Positions 1 through 5,282 of a stretch of 6,286 bases of DNA are shown here, one piece after another. Position 1 is the first letter of the stretch; every line of letters starts with the position of its first letter. Source of the stretch: an uncultured Lachnospiraceae bacterium (GTDB lineage Bacteria; Bacillota; Clostridia; Lachnospirales; Lachnospiraceae). The stretch spans positions 1 to 6,286 of the forward strand of contig CANSYV010000087.1 in NCBI GenBank assembly GCA_947651335.1, in the 5' to 3' direction. The translations under genes and the position numbers were made by a program. The notes under the pieces were generated by a model that saw only the letters and a list, made by a program, of their open reading frames with translations, did no database searches and was not told the DNA's origin.

Positions 1-54
1 GTACAGTGGTGTGGGAGGTCGGCTACTCAACTAATGGGTAGCCTCCTACCCGAT
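1..54 (+). mobile_element. 3' end of a group II intron (end of domain V, whole domain VI)
   Basis: This is the last part of a group II self-splicing intron/retroelement whose body lies left of the window. Seen in the sequence: bases 13-18 (GGGAGG) pair with 45-47 (CCT) and 49-51 (CCC), leaving A48 as a single bulged adenosine seven bases from the proposed 3' end. After a small internal loop, 21-28 pair with 36-43, closed by the loop at 29-35. A bulged A at this place is the known domain VI branch point, and the terminal A53-T54 fits the AY rule for group II 3' splice sites. Bases 1-8 (GTACAGTG) would be the end of domain V and the linker, too short to prove. On the far side of base 54 the DNA reads as an interrupted parM gene on the other strand, which independently places the boundary. 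The reverse transcriptase/maturase, if present, is not in the window. Confidence 0.8.
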
Positions 55-125
55 ATGTTTCCATACCCATGATCAATCCCGATCACCATAACTGTTTCAT
101 TATTGTTGTTTTTCATCATTCTCAT
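55..125 (-). pseudogene. N-terminal fragment of ParM/actin-like plasmid segregation ATPase, cut by a group II intron
   Basis: About 23 codons remain, beginning MRMMKNNNNE and running through TVMVIGIDHGYGN. The motif VIGIDHGYGN is the phosphate-1 loop that opens actin-fold ATPases of the ParM/StbA type in Clostridia integrative elements and plasmids, where it is usually followed by MKTA. Such proteins polymerise to segregate DNA copies. Start choice: GAGG (133-136) lies 7 bases before the ATG at 125; an in-frame ATG at 131 is too close to it. Reading continues to base 55, where the group II intron begins in opposite orientation. The last two exon bases give AT, consistent with the ATG of the expected methionine. 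As the intron is antisense to this gene it could not be spliced from its mRNA, so the gene should be inactive. Family assignment rests on one short but very characteristic motif. Confidence 0.72.
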
Positions 126-136
126 AATCATACCTC

Positions 137-376
137 ATTCTTTCTTTTCTTATCCAATCCTATTAATACTTACGTGAATTGATAAGATGGATATTTTATT
201 TACTGGTTCTTTAATAATTCATATTTAATAACATAGATTATTAATAGCAACGGTTTGTCCAGTATGGGATTTACCATATCTGGTTTTCCTATTTTCTGAT
301 GTCCGGAGATAGAAATTTCCTATGACCTGATTGTCCAAAATTGGACTATCCACCCTTAGGCACTTCTCTTCTCCAC
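137..376 (-). pseudogene. Decayed linker region of the replication-initiator-like gene
   Basis: The stretch between the stop of the HTH gene and the parM ribosome site holds no intact gene. Read on the minus strand it contains two pieces typical of the Pro-rich linker that follows the HTH domain in full-length relatives. SPILDNQVIG lies in the +1 frame at about 330-350, and IGKPDMVNPILDKP lies in the original frame at about 250-291. Several stops and at least two frame changes separate them. The usual C-terminal domain of such proteins (about 150 residues, DUF6017-like) is missing altogether, since parM begins directly after. What I see is the two ILD(N/K) repeats; that they are remnants of one linker is inference. 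The region is very AT-rich. The left half (137-230) has no readable trace I would defend. Confidence 0.5.
259..294 (+). terminator. Possible weak intrinsic terminator facing the group II intron
   Basis: On the plus strand, 259-262 plus 263-267 pair with 274-278 plus 280-283 (9 bp with one bulged T at 279, loop GATTTA), followed by the T-rich run TTTTCCTATTTT. It would stop transcription leaving the intron in the plus direction. The stem is short and overlaps a coding remnant on the other strand, so chance is a real alternative. Confidence 0.3.
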
Positions 377-691
377 TTAATCATTTTCTTCTCCTAATGG
401 AACTTCCCGGATAATATATTCGGTATCGCCATAAAAGCCATACTCATTACGCAATCTATGACGTTCCACATATCCATGATGCTCTAATTCCTTAATTGCA
501 GAACGAACAGAATCAATCCCATCTCTGCTCAATGTTGCCAGTCCTTGCATATTGTAATTCCAGTCATCTGGCAAACTTAACATCAGCGATAATAGACCTT
601 TCGCTTTCAATGTCAGATTCTTATTCTTGAAATGGTGATTACTCATTACCGTAAAATTCTTAGTTCTCTCTACACGAAAAATCTGTGCCAT
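377..691 (-). CDS. Truncated replication-initiator-like protein, winged-helix (HTH_36-like) domain only
   Basis: This encodes a 104-residue DNA-binding protein that begins MAQIFRVERTKNFTVMSNHH, the hallmark N-terminus of the HTH/initiator-like proteins carried by Tn1549-type integrative elements and plasmids of Clostridia. Residues 25-75 form the winged helix: LTLKAKGLLSLMLSLPDDW, then a recognition-helix region with GIDSVRSAIKELEHHGYVER and a wing ending near EYIIRE. Known relatives are roughly 300 residues, with a Pro-rich linker and a C-terminal domain; here the frame stops after GEEND and the linker persists only as out-of-frame traces downstream. So this is either a pseudogene or an expressed stand-alone DNA-binding domain. 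Start choice: GGGAG lies 9 bases before this ATG and family members start MAQIF. A longer in-frame reading from 766 runs through a terminator hairpin and is rejected. tnpV lies upstream, the parM remnant downstream. Confidence 0.75.
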   Translation of the reverse strand: MAQIFRVERTKNFTVMSNHHFKNKNLTLKAKGLLSLMLSLPDDWNYNMQGLATLSRDGIDSVRSAIKELEHHGYVERHRLRNEYGFYGDTEYIIREVPLGEEND

Positions 692-714
692 GCTCCCATT
701 CTCCCTTTTCAGTT

Positions 715-753
715 CAAAAGAAAAAGCGTAAGTAATATCTCTATCACTCACGC
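715..753 (-). terminator. Strong intrinsic terminator or leader attenuator before the initiator-like gene
   Basis: On the minus strand GCGTGAGTGAT (753-743) pairs over 11 bp with ATTACTTACGC (736-726), closed by a 6-base loop, and is followed at once by TTTTTCTTTT (725-716). Two of the pairs are G-U wobbles that exist only in the minus-strand RNA; the plus-strand RNA would have A-C mismatches there. The hairpin therefore works in this direction. It sits after tnpV and 23 bases before the start codon of the HTH gene, so it can end tnpV transcripts, or act as an attenuator in the leader of the initiator-like gene. Confidence 0.75.
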
Positions 754-785
754 CTTCTCTAAACATTTTATTCTTTTTTCAATAA

Positions 786-814
786 ATTTTTAATCTGTCC
801 AATTATCGGTTCAA
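786..814 (-). promoter_or_regulatory. Candidate sigma-A promoter upstream of the attenuator hairpin
   Basis: On the minus strand TTGAAC (814-809) is followed after 17 bases by AAAAAT (791-786). The -35 is good and the -10 matches only 4 of 6 consensus positions. A transcript starting near 779 would run through the hairpin at 753-715 before reaching the HTH gene. Position makes sense; sequence support is weak. Confidence 0.25.
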
Positions 815-839
815 TCCTCAGTTACAAACTTCAACTTTG

Positions 840-1187
840 TTAAACATAGATCAGTTCCTTTAAAATAATCTCTTCCGCAATCGCTTTGTGTTGATTAGCA
901 GCTCTTACCCATGCCATCTGATCTGCTTCTTTATCCGGCAGTGGTTCTTTTTCTTCTAACTGTTTCAGAATCACTTCTTCCCGTTCTCTGGCTGCCCTGT
1001 CCACTTCCAGAAGATGCTTTCCAATCGTATCCTGCAGAAGCATCACCTGATAGGTTGAATTTCGATGATTCTTCAGATAATCTCTGCGAAGAAACCCATA
1101 CTTGCCAAGTTGCTCCATCTGCTCACCGGATTTATAGGTGAGATTCGGAATCAGATATCCATTTACATTCGTATACGTTAATTTCAT
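840..1187 (-). CDS. tnpV: TnpV-like transposon-encoded protein
   Basis: A 115-residue protein beginning MKLTYTNVNGYLIPNL and ending with AIAEEIILKELIYV. Both ends match my recollection of the TnpV family first named in the Tn4451/Tn4453 mobilizable transposons of Clostridium and common in Tn1549-like elements of gut Clostridia. The biochemical role of TnpV is not established. Visible features: a conserved N-terminal strand segment; LGKYGFLRRDYLKNHR (28-42), which fits the family's LGKYG-R-YLKEHR core; a long charged, probably helical middle (60-90); and a C-terminal AEEIILKELIY helix. Length is normal and the frame is intact. Start choice: GGAGAG lies 10 bases before this ATG and the family starts MKLTYTN. 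The in-frame ATG at 1205 would add six residues and has only a weak TGAG site. Its neighbours downstream are element-type genes, while upstream there is only non-coding DNA before the ABC operon terminator. Confidence 0.82.
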   Translation of the reverse strand: MKLTYTNVNGYLIPNLTYKSGEQMEQLGKYGFLRRDYLKNHRNSTYQVMLLQDTIGKHLLEVDRAAREREEVILKQLEEKEPLPDKEADQMAWVRAANQHKAIAEEIILKELIYV

Positions 1188-1400
1188 TTTATTAGCACTC
1201 TCCATTTCTCATCATTTTTTGACCACAAATTTACGACATTTGCGATAAATCTGACACTGCTTTACAATACCAGACAAAATGACTGATGCCCCGGAAAGCC
1301 TGTAAAATAGCCACTTCCAGGATACACAAGACAGGACAAAAATCGACTTCCATTATCAAGAGGCGAGTGCTAAAAATGTGTGAAGTTTTTGTGAAGTGAC
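1188..1400. other. Non-coding stretch between tnpV and the ABC operon terminator
   Basis: No gene is readable here on either strand. Contents seen: a 7-bp stem with one wobble in minus-strand RNA (1290-1296 with 1315-1321); two copies of TGTGAAGT 11 bases apart (1379-1386 and 1390-1397); and two 9-base sequences TTAGCACTC (1192-1200) and GAGTGCTAA (1365-1373) in inverted orientation. The tnpV promoter should lie here; a minus-strand TTGTCT with TCAGAT 17 bases downstream is possible but poor. The AT-rich composition agrees with the mobile side of the window rather than with the operon. Confidence 0.5.
1379..1397 (+). repeat. Two 8-bp direct repeats, TGTGAAGT, with an 11-bp period
   Basis: TGTGAAGT occurs at 1379-1386 and again at 1390-1397, one DNA helical turn apart, between the mobile-type region and the terminator of the ABC operon. 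Such helically phased repeats are typical of protein-binding sites (regulator or recombinase arm sites), but nothing in the window identifies a partner, and two 8-mers can arise by chance. Confidence 0.4.
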
Positions 1401-1432
1401 AGAACAAAAGGCAGGGTTTTTAATGCCCTGCC
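1401..1432 (-). terminator. Intrinsic terminator of the ABC transporter operon
   Basis: In minus-strand RNA GGCAGGG (1432-1426) and CCCTGCC (1416-1410) form a 7-bp GC-rich stem with a 9-base AT-rich loop, followed directly by TTTTGTTCT (1409-1401). It lies about 145 bases beyond the stop of the last permease and only a few bases beyond the stop of the 38-codon small ORF. On the plus strand no T-run follows, so it is directional. Confidence 0.85.
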
Positions 1433-1436
1433 TGTC

Positions 1437-1553
1437 CTAAATTCCATATTTTATGACAAAATACCACAATATGTTTACAATGACAATTGTTTGCCGCATC
1501 TCAGTAAAGAAAAACGCTGCCATTACGCTGCCGATAAATTCTTTCATAATCAT
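1437..1553 (-). CDS. Possible 38-residue hydrophobic small protein at the operon end
   Basis: ATG to TAG gives 38 residues, beginning MIMKEFIGSVMAAFFF and ending WYFVIKYGI. I do not recognise it. Residues 5-16 are fairly hydrophobic and residues 22-34 (TIVIVNILWYFVI) strongly so, interrupted by TEMRQ, so a short single-span membrane peptide is conceivable. It begins 24 bases after the stop of the second permease, in the same reading phase, and ends immediately before the operon terminator, a position where small accessory transporter subunits can occur. Against it: there is no convincing ribosome site (only AAGG 16 bases upstream of the first ATG and nothing suited to the ATG at 1547), the composition is AT-rich, and ORFs of this size arise by chance. 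If not translated, this is simply the operon's 3' untranslated region. Confidence 0.35.
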   Translation of the reverse strand: MIMKEFIGSVMAAFFFTEMRQTIVIVNILWYFVIKYGI

Positions 1554-1577
1554 TTCAGATAAAGCAATACCTTAGTA

Positions 1578-2567
1578 CTACCGCTCCTCCCGGAAATAAT
1601 TCACCCCGCAGCTTTTGGGCTGCATATTTTCCCGGCGCTGGCGGATGCTGGACGCAATCAGCACCAGTATGGTCACCGCGTAGGGGAGCATTTCATATAT
1701 CTGGATGGGCATTCCCGGTATGGGAAGGTAGAGGCGCAGTACTGTCAGCCCTCCGAATATCACAGCCGCCAGCAGGGCTCTGGCCGGATTCCAGACAGAG
1801 AAGATCACCAGAGCTACCGAGAGCCAGCCATACCCGCTGACACAGTTGTGCACCCACACGCCGGAGGTGGTCACCATACTCATGTACATGCCTCCGATGC
1901 CGCAGATGCCCCCGCCGATGATAACAGCTGTGTATTGATAACGGGTGGTGTTGATTCCCGCCGCGTCAGCTGCGGCCGGGTCTTCCCCCACAGCCCGCAG
2001 ATTCAGCCCCAGGCGGGTTCTCCTGAGAAAATGGTTCATTGCCAGGGCAAGAATAACGGCAAAATACACCATCCAGTTGTATTGAAAAAGCAGTTTTCCC
2101 AGCACGGGAATCTGGGACAAACCAGGGATGGACAGGTTGTGAAAAGCTGATTTCAATTCCTCGCCAAGGGCCGCGTAGCCTCCGGCCTGGTATCCCAGAT
2201 ATTCTCCGAAAAAATTCCCCAATCCTGTTCCGAAAATGGTCAGGGTCAGTCCGGTTACGTTCTGATCCGCATGCAGCGTGATGGTGAGAAATCCATAGAT
2301 CAGCGCCCCAAAGGCTCCTGCCGCGAAGGAAGCGGCCAGCGCCATCAGCGCTCCGGCTGTTCCCGAAGGGGAGGCACCTGCCTCCAGTGTCAGCTGTTCG
2401 TAGAAAAAGGGAACGGACAGCCCGGCGATGGCGCCCATGAACATCATGCCCTCTACGCCCAGGTTGATATTTCCCGACTTTTCTGTCAAGATCTCACCCA
2501 GGGTTCCCAAGAGAAGCGGTGTCCCGGCCAATACAGCGGCAGCAGCCAGATTCAGTAATGTGTTCAT
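1578..2567 (-). CDS. Nucleoside-type ABC transporter permease, COG1079 family
   Basis: A 329-residue inner-membrane subunit of a BMP-dependent importer (BPD_transp_2 fold, as in NupQ/YufQ-type transporters). It would pair with the COG4603 permease encoded just upstream to form the translocation pore. Seen: a hydrophobic first segment (1-23), then GEILTEKSGNINLGVEGMM (24-42), the signature of this family; further membrane segments near 43-56, 70-97, 105-122, 165-182, 212-232 and 245-305; and the cytoplasmic loop RRTRLGLNLRAVGEDPAAAD (182-201), which contacts the ATPase. A charged tail follows (RQRRENMQPKSC onward). Length is normal for the family. Its ATG overlaps the previous stop (ATGA), with GGAGG 8 bases ahead, so translational coupling is likely. 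I see no lesion. Substrate cannot be told from this subunit. Confidence 0.93.
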   Translation of the reverse strand: MNTLLNLAAAAVLAGTPLLLGTLGEILTEKSGNINLGVEGMMFMGAIAGLSVPFFYEQLTLEAGASPSGTAGALMALAASFAAGAFGALIYGFLTITLHADQNVTGLTLTIFGTGLGNFFGEYLGYQAGGYAALGEELKSAFHNLSIPGLSQIPVLGKLLFQYNWMVYFAVILALAMNHFLRRTRLGLNLRAVGEDPAAADAAGINTTRYQYTAVIIGGGICGIGGMYMSMVTTSGVWVHNCVSGYGWLSVALVIFSVWNPARALLAAVIFGGLTVLRLYLPIPGMPIQIYEMLPYAVTILVLIASSIRQRRENMQPKSCGVNYFREER

Positions 2568-3661
2568 GGGTTCTCCCTCCTTCGTCTGCTGTTTACCAGC
2601 TTATAATTCATAAAAAATTCGCATCCAAGCATAAAGAACAGAATCATTCCGGTGAGCACTTCCGAAGCGGAAGATGGGATTTTAAAAGTAGTCTGGATTT
2701 TGTTGGAACCCCGCTCCAAAATGGCAATAAACACAGAAGCGGCCAGCATTCCGAAGGGATTCAGCCTGGCCATCCAGGCGGCAGTAATGGCGGTAAATCC
2801 CACACCCCCGGCAGTTCCTTCCGTGATGGTATAGTCTGAGCCCGCCACCTGGAATACAGCGGCCAGTCCGGCCAGTGCCCCGGATAGAAACATGGTGCGT
2901 ATGATCACAAGATTGATGGGGATTCCGGCATAGCGGGCTGTGTGGATACTGTCTCCTGTCACGGCGATTTCGTAACCCTGCTTTGTCCTGGTGAGATAAA
3001 AATAAAACAAGACCACCAGAACCAGTGCCATCACCCATCCCCAGTGGACTCCCAGTATCTTGGACAGACGCGCCCGGTCGTCCAGCATGGGCATCTTGGG
3101 AAACTGGCTTTTGGGTGCTTTCCAGGGGCCGTTCTGCAGATATTGCACAAGGACCAGCGCTATGTAGTTGAGCATCAGCGTGAACAATGTCTCGTTGGTC
3201 CCCCATTTTGCTTTAAAGAAAGCCGGAATCATCCCGTAGATTCCCCCGCCTGCCATACCGGCTACAAGCATGACAAAAATCAGTACAGGCCGGGGCATAC
3301 GGTCATACATAAAAAAGGCAAAACAGCCCGCTGCGACAGCGCCCATGAGAAACTGTCCCTCTGCGCCGATATTCCAGAACCGCATTTTAAAAGCCAGGGA
3401 AACACCTATGGCGGTAATCAAAAGGGGAACCGCGATTTTCACCGTTTCCCGCCGGACGGTGGGGCTCCCCAGCGCTCCTGCCAGCATATCCCGGTAAACG
3501 GCCAGAGGGTTGTGCCCCAGGGCCAGAATCAGCAGTGCGCCGGACAACAGGGCACCTGTCAGGGCCAGTCCCCGGATGAGCCACTGTCTTCTGACGGACA
3601 GGTTCTCCCTTTTTACAATGTGAATGACAGGACCTGTTTTTTGTTTTTGCAGATGGTTCAT
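2564..3661 (-). CDS. Nucleoside-type ABC transporter permease, COG4603 family
   Basis: A 365-residue membrane subunit, the first of the two different permeases of a BMP-type importer (NupP/YufP-like). Seen: a charged cytoplasmic N-terminus (1-30); a membrane span at about 31-50; the family motif KMRFWNIGAEGQFLMGA (92-108); NETLFTLMLNYIALVLVQYL (156-175); the coupling-loop region YEIAVTGDSIHTARYAGI (230-247); and GFTAITAAWMARLNPFG (288-304), with further spans to about 350 and a basic tail. Length is typical. Start choice: the ATG at 3661 overlaps the ATPase stop (ATGA) and has AGGAGG 7 bases upstream. A longer in-frame reading from 3691 would add ten residues inside the ATPase gene without a ribosome site and is rejected. 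It also overlaps the next gene by ATGA, so the three genes are tightly coupled. Confidence 0.94.
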   Translation of the reverse strand: MNHLQKQKTGPVIHIVKRENLSVRRQWLIRGLALTGALLSGALLILALGHNPLAVYRDMLAGALGSPTVRRETVKIAVPLLITAIGVSLAFKMRFWNIGAEGQFLMGAVAAGCFAFFMYDRMPRPVLIFVMLVAGMAGGGIYGMIPAFFKAKWGTNETLFTLMLNYIALVLVQYLQNGPWKAPKSQFPKMPMLDDRARLSKILGVHWGWVMALVLVVLFYFYLTRTKQGYEIAVTGDSIHTARYAGIPINLVIIRTMFLSGALAGLAAVFQVAGSDYTITEGTAGGVGFTAITAAWMARLNPFGMLAASVFIAILERGSNKIQTTFKIPSSASEVLTGMILFFMLGCEFFMNYKLVNSRRRRENP

Positions 3662-5220
3662 GGGTTCACCTCCTGGTGGCGCGGGGTCCATCCAAAATGG
3701 AGCATCATCATGCCGATCTCCTCCTTGGATACTTCTTTGGGGTCCATCACTTTGCTGGCTTTTCCATCACAGAGCACCAGGATTTTGTCGGACAGTTCCA
3801 TCAATACGTCCAGGTCCTCTCCCAGAAAGATTACTGCTGTGCCTTTTTTCTTTTGTTCCCCCAGCATATGGTATATTTTATAGGAAGTCTGAATATCCAG
3901 CCCCCGCACCGGATAGGCGGCGATGAGAACGGAAGGGTCATTGGAAATCTCCCGTCCCAGAAGGATTTTCTGGACATTGCCCCCGGATAAGCGGCGGACA
4001 GGCGTGGATATGCCAGGAGTCTGGATATCCAGTTCTTGAATCAGACGCCGGGATATTTCACGGGGCTTTTTCCGGTTCAGAAACAGGCCGGGGGTGCTGC
4101 GGTAACTGCGGAGCATTACATTGTCAACCATGTCCATAGAAGGGGCCAGCCCCATGCCCAGCCGGTCTTCGGGTACGAAGGCCATGGAGATTCCCTGCTG
4201 GTAGATTCTGCCGCTTGGCCAGCCGGTGATATTTTCCATTTTCCGGCCATGGGATGTCTGGCAGTTATATAAAATGCTGCCGCCGGATACCGGGTACAGG
4301 CCTGCGACAGCCTCGCACAGCTCTTTTTGCCCGCTTCCGGAGATTCCGGCGATACCCAGAATCTCCCCTGCATAGGCGGAAAAGCTCACCCGGTCCAGAA
4401 TTTTCCCCCGGTCCGGCCCAAGGCAGGTCAGCTCTGACACCCGGAGCATTTCTTTGCCCCGGGGCACCTGGGGGCGTTCAATGGCCAGACTGACTGCGCG
4501 CCCCACCATTTTTTCGGTCAATTCCTCCTGGGTGGTGGAAAGTGTGTCCACAGTCCCTGCATTTTCCCCTTTTCTCAGGATGACTGCCCGGTCAGAGATG
4601 GCAAGCACTTCGTGGAGCTTGTGGGTGATAATGATAATGGATTTGCCGTCTTCTTTCATATTTCGAAGAACATTAAAAAGTTTTTGGGTCTCCTGGGGGG
4701 TGAGCACTGCTGTGGGTTCGTCCAGAATCAGAATGTCTGCCCCCCGGTACAGTGCTTTTAAAATCTCTACTGTCTGCTTTTCCGACACAGACATATTGTA
4801 TATTTTTTTTTCGGGCTCCAGGTCAAATCCATACCGTGACGCGAGTTCCTGCACTTTTCGGTTGATTTCTTTCCTGTCCACATACAGCGGCCCGGGCAGT
4901 CCCAGCACAATGTTCTCCCCGGCGGTAAGTACATCTACCAGCTTGAAGTGCTGATGGATCATGCCGATTCCCAGCTGAAACGCGTCCCTGGGTGAGCGTA
5001 TCTGCACTTCCTGGCCCTGGACTTCAATGGTTCCGCTGTCGGGGAAATAGATGCCCGCCAGTATATTCATCAGGGTTGTCTTTCCGCTTCCGTTTTCTCC
5101 TAAAAGAGCCAGAATCTCCCCTTTGTAAAGCTCCAGGTCCACGTTGCGGTCTGCTGTGGATGTTCCGAAGGTTTTTGTAATGTTAGTCATTCGTACCACA
5201 TTTTTTCCGGTGTGATTCAT
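3658..5220 (-). CDS. Tandem-domain ABC ATPase of a nucleoside-type importer, COG3845 family
   Basis: A 520-residue cytoplasmic ATPase with two nucleotide-binding domains, which powers the two permeases encoded downstream (NupO/YufO-like). First domain: Walker A GENGSGKT (41-48), Q-loop Q90 in GMIHQHFKLV, signature NMSVSEKQ (142-149), Walker B ILILDEPTAVL (163-173), switch histidine H200 in ITHK. Second domain: Walker A-like GISGSGQK (292-299) with Gln-Lys in place of the catalytic Lys-Thr, VPEDRLGMGL (349-358), signature LSGGNVQK (411-418), Walker B-like VLIAAYPVRGLD (431-442), and no switch histidine (FLGEDLD). One active and one degenerate site is normal for this family. It starts 8 bases after AAGGAG. 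It is separated from the binding-protein gene by a 62-base gap holding a hairpin, and its stop overlaps the next start. No damage seen. Confidence 0.95.
   Translation of the reverse strand: MNHTGKNVVRMTNITKTFGTSTADRNVDLELYKGEILALLGENGSGKTTLMNILAGIYFPDSGTIEVQGQEVQIRSPRDAFQLGIGMIHQHFKLVDVLTAGENIVLGLPGPLYVDRKEINRKVQELASRYGFDLEPEKKIYNMSVSEKQTVEILKALYRGADILILDEPTAVLTPQETQKLFNVLRNMKEDGKSIIIITHKLHEVLAISDRAVILRKGENAGTVDTLSTTQEELTEKMVGRAVSLAIERPQVPRGKEMLRVSELTCLGPDRGKILDRVSFSAYAGEILGIAGISGSGQKELCEAVAGLYPVSGGSILYNCQTSHGRKMENITGWPSGRIYQQGISMAFVPEDRLGMGLAPSMDMVDNVMLRSYRSTPGLFLNRKKPREISRRLIQELDIQTPGISTPVRRLSGGNVQKILLGREISNDPSVLIAAYPVRGLDIQTSYKIYHMLGEQKKKGTAVIFLGEDLDVLMELSDKILVLCDGKASKVMDPKEVSKEEIGMMMLHFGWTPRHQEVNP
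3669..3674 (-). promoter_or_regulatory. Perfect Shine-Dalgarno AGGAGG that fixes the first permease start
   Basis: AGGAGG lies within the last codons of the ATPase gene, 7 bases before the ATG at 3661. It favours that start over the upstream in-frame ATG at 3691 and points to efficient re-initiation across the ATGA overlap. Confidence 0.8.
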
Positions 5221-5234
5221 AACGTTTTCTCCTT

Positions 5235-5276
5235 AAAAGGGCAGGGCCGCTTTGGTATATGCAGTCCTGCCCCTTG
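5235..5276 (-). promoter_or_regulatory. Intercistronic hairpin between binding-protein and ATPase genes
   Basis: Minus-strand RNA pairs AAGGGGCAGG (5275-5266) with CCTGCCCTTT (5245-5236), about 10 bp with one wobble. The inner segment CTGC/GCGG adds four more pairs across a 1x1 mismatch, leaving the loop ATATACCAAA. A short U-run lies at the base, just before the AAGGAG of the ATPase. It can act as a partial terminator or a 3' stabiliser, giving more binding protein than transporter, as is common in binding-protein operons. Its role here is inferred; the fold is directly visible. Confidence 0.7.
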
Positions 5277-5282
5277 ATTTGT

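Noticed and set aside
333..346. Perfect inverted repeat GTCCAA-AA-TTGGAC as an operator
   Set aside because: It coincides with the coding remnant for PILDN, and similar GGAC motifs recur at the second ILDK linker repeat, so coding repetition explains it.
692..766. 25-residue N-terminal extension of the initiator-like protein (ATG at 766)
   Set aside because: The extension is encoded by the terminator hairpin and its T-run; family members begin at MAQIFRVERT and a ribosome site fits the ATG at 691.
1201..1330. Possible remnant of a further coding gene upstream of tnpV
   Set aside because: Minus-strand frames give short readable bits (for example around LEVAILQAFRGISHF) but each is closed by stops, and I cannot tie them to any family.
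2682..3206. 174-codon frame on the minus strand inside the first permease
   Set aside because: It is a shifted frame of a complete permease gene with no ribosome site and no recognisable domain.
3662..3691. Ten-residue longer start of the first permease
   Set aside because: It lies inside the ATPase gene and lacks a ribosome site, whereas the ATG at 3661 has AGGAGG at ideal spacing and an ATGA overlap.
2942..3883. 313-codon open frame on the plus strand
   Set aside because: It lies antisense across the permease and the ATPase, both of which have full family motifs. Its translation is rich in His/Gln/Pro/Cys without any fold-like pattern, as expected for a shadow in GC-rich DNA.
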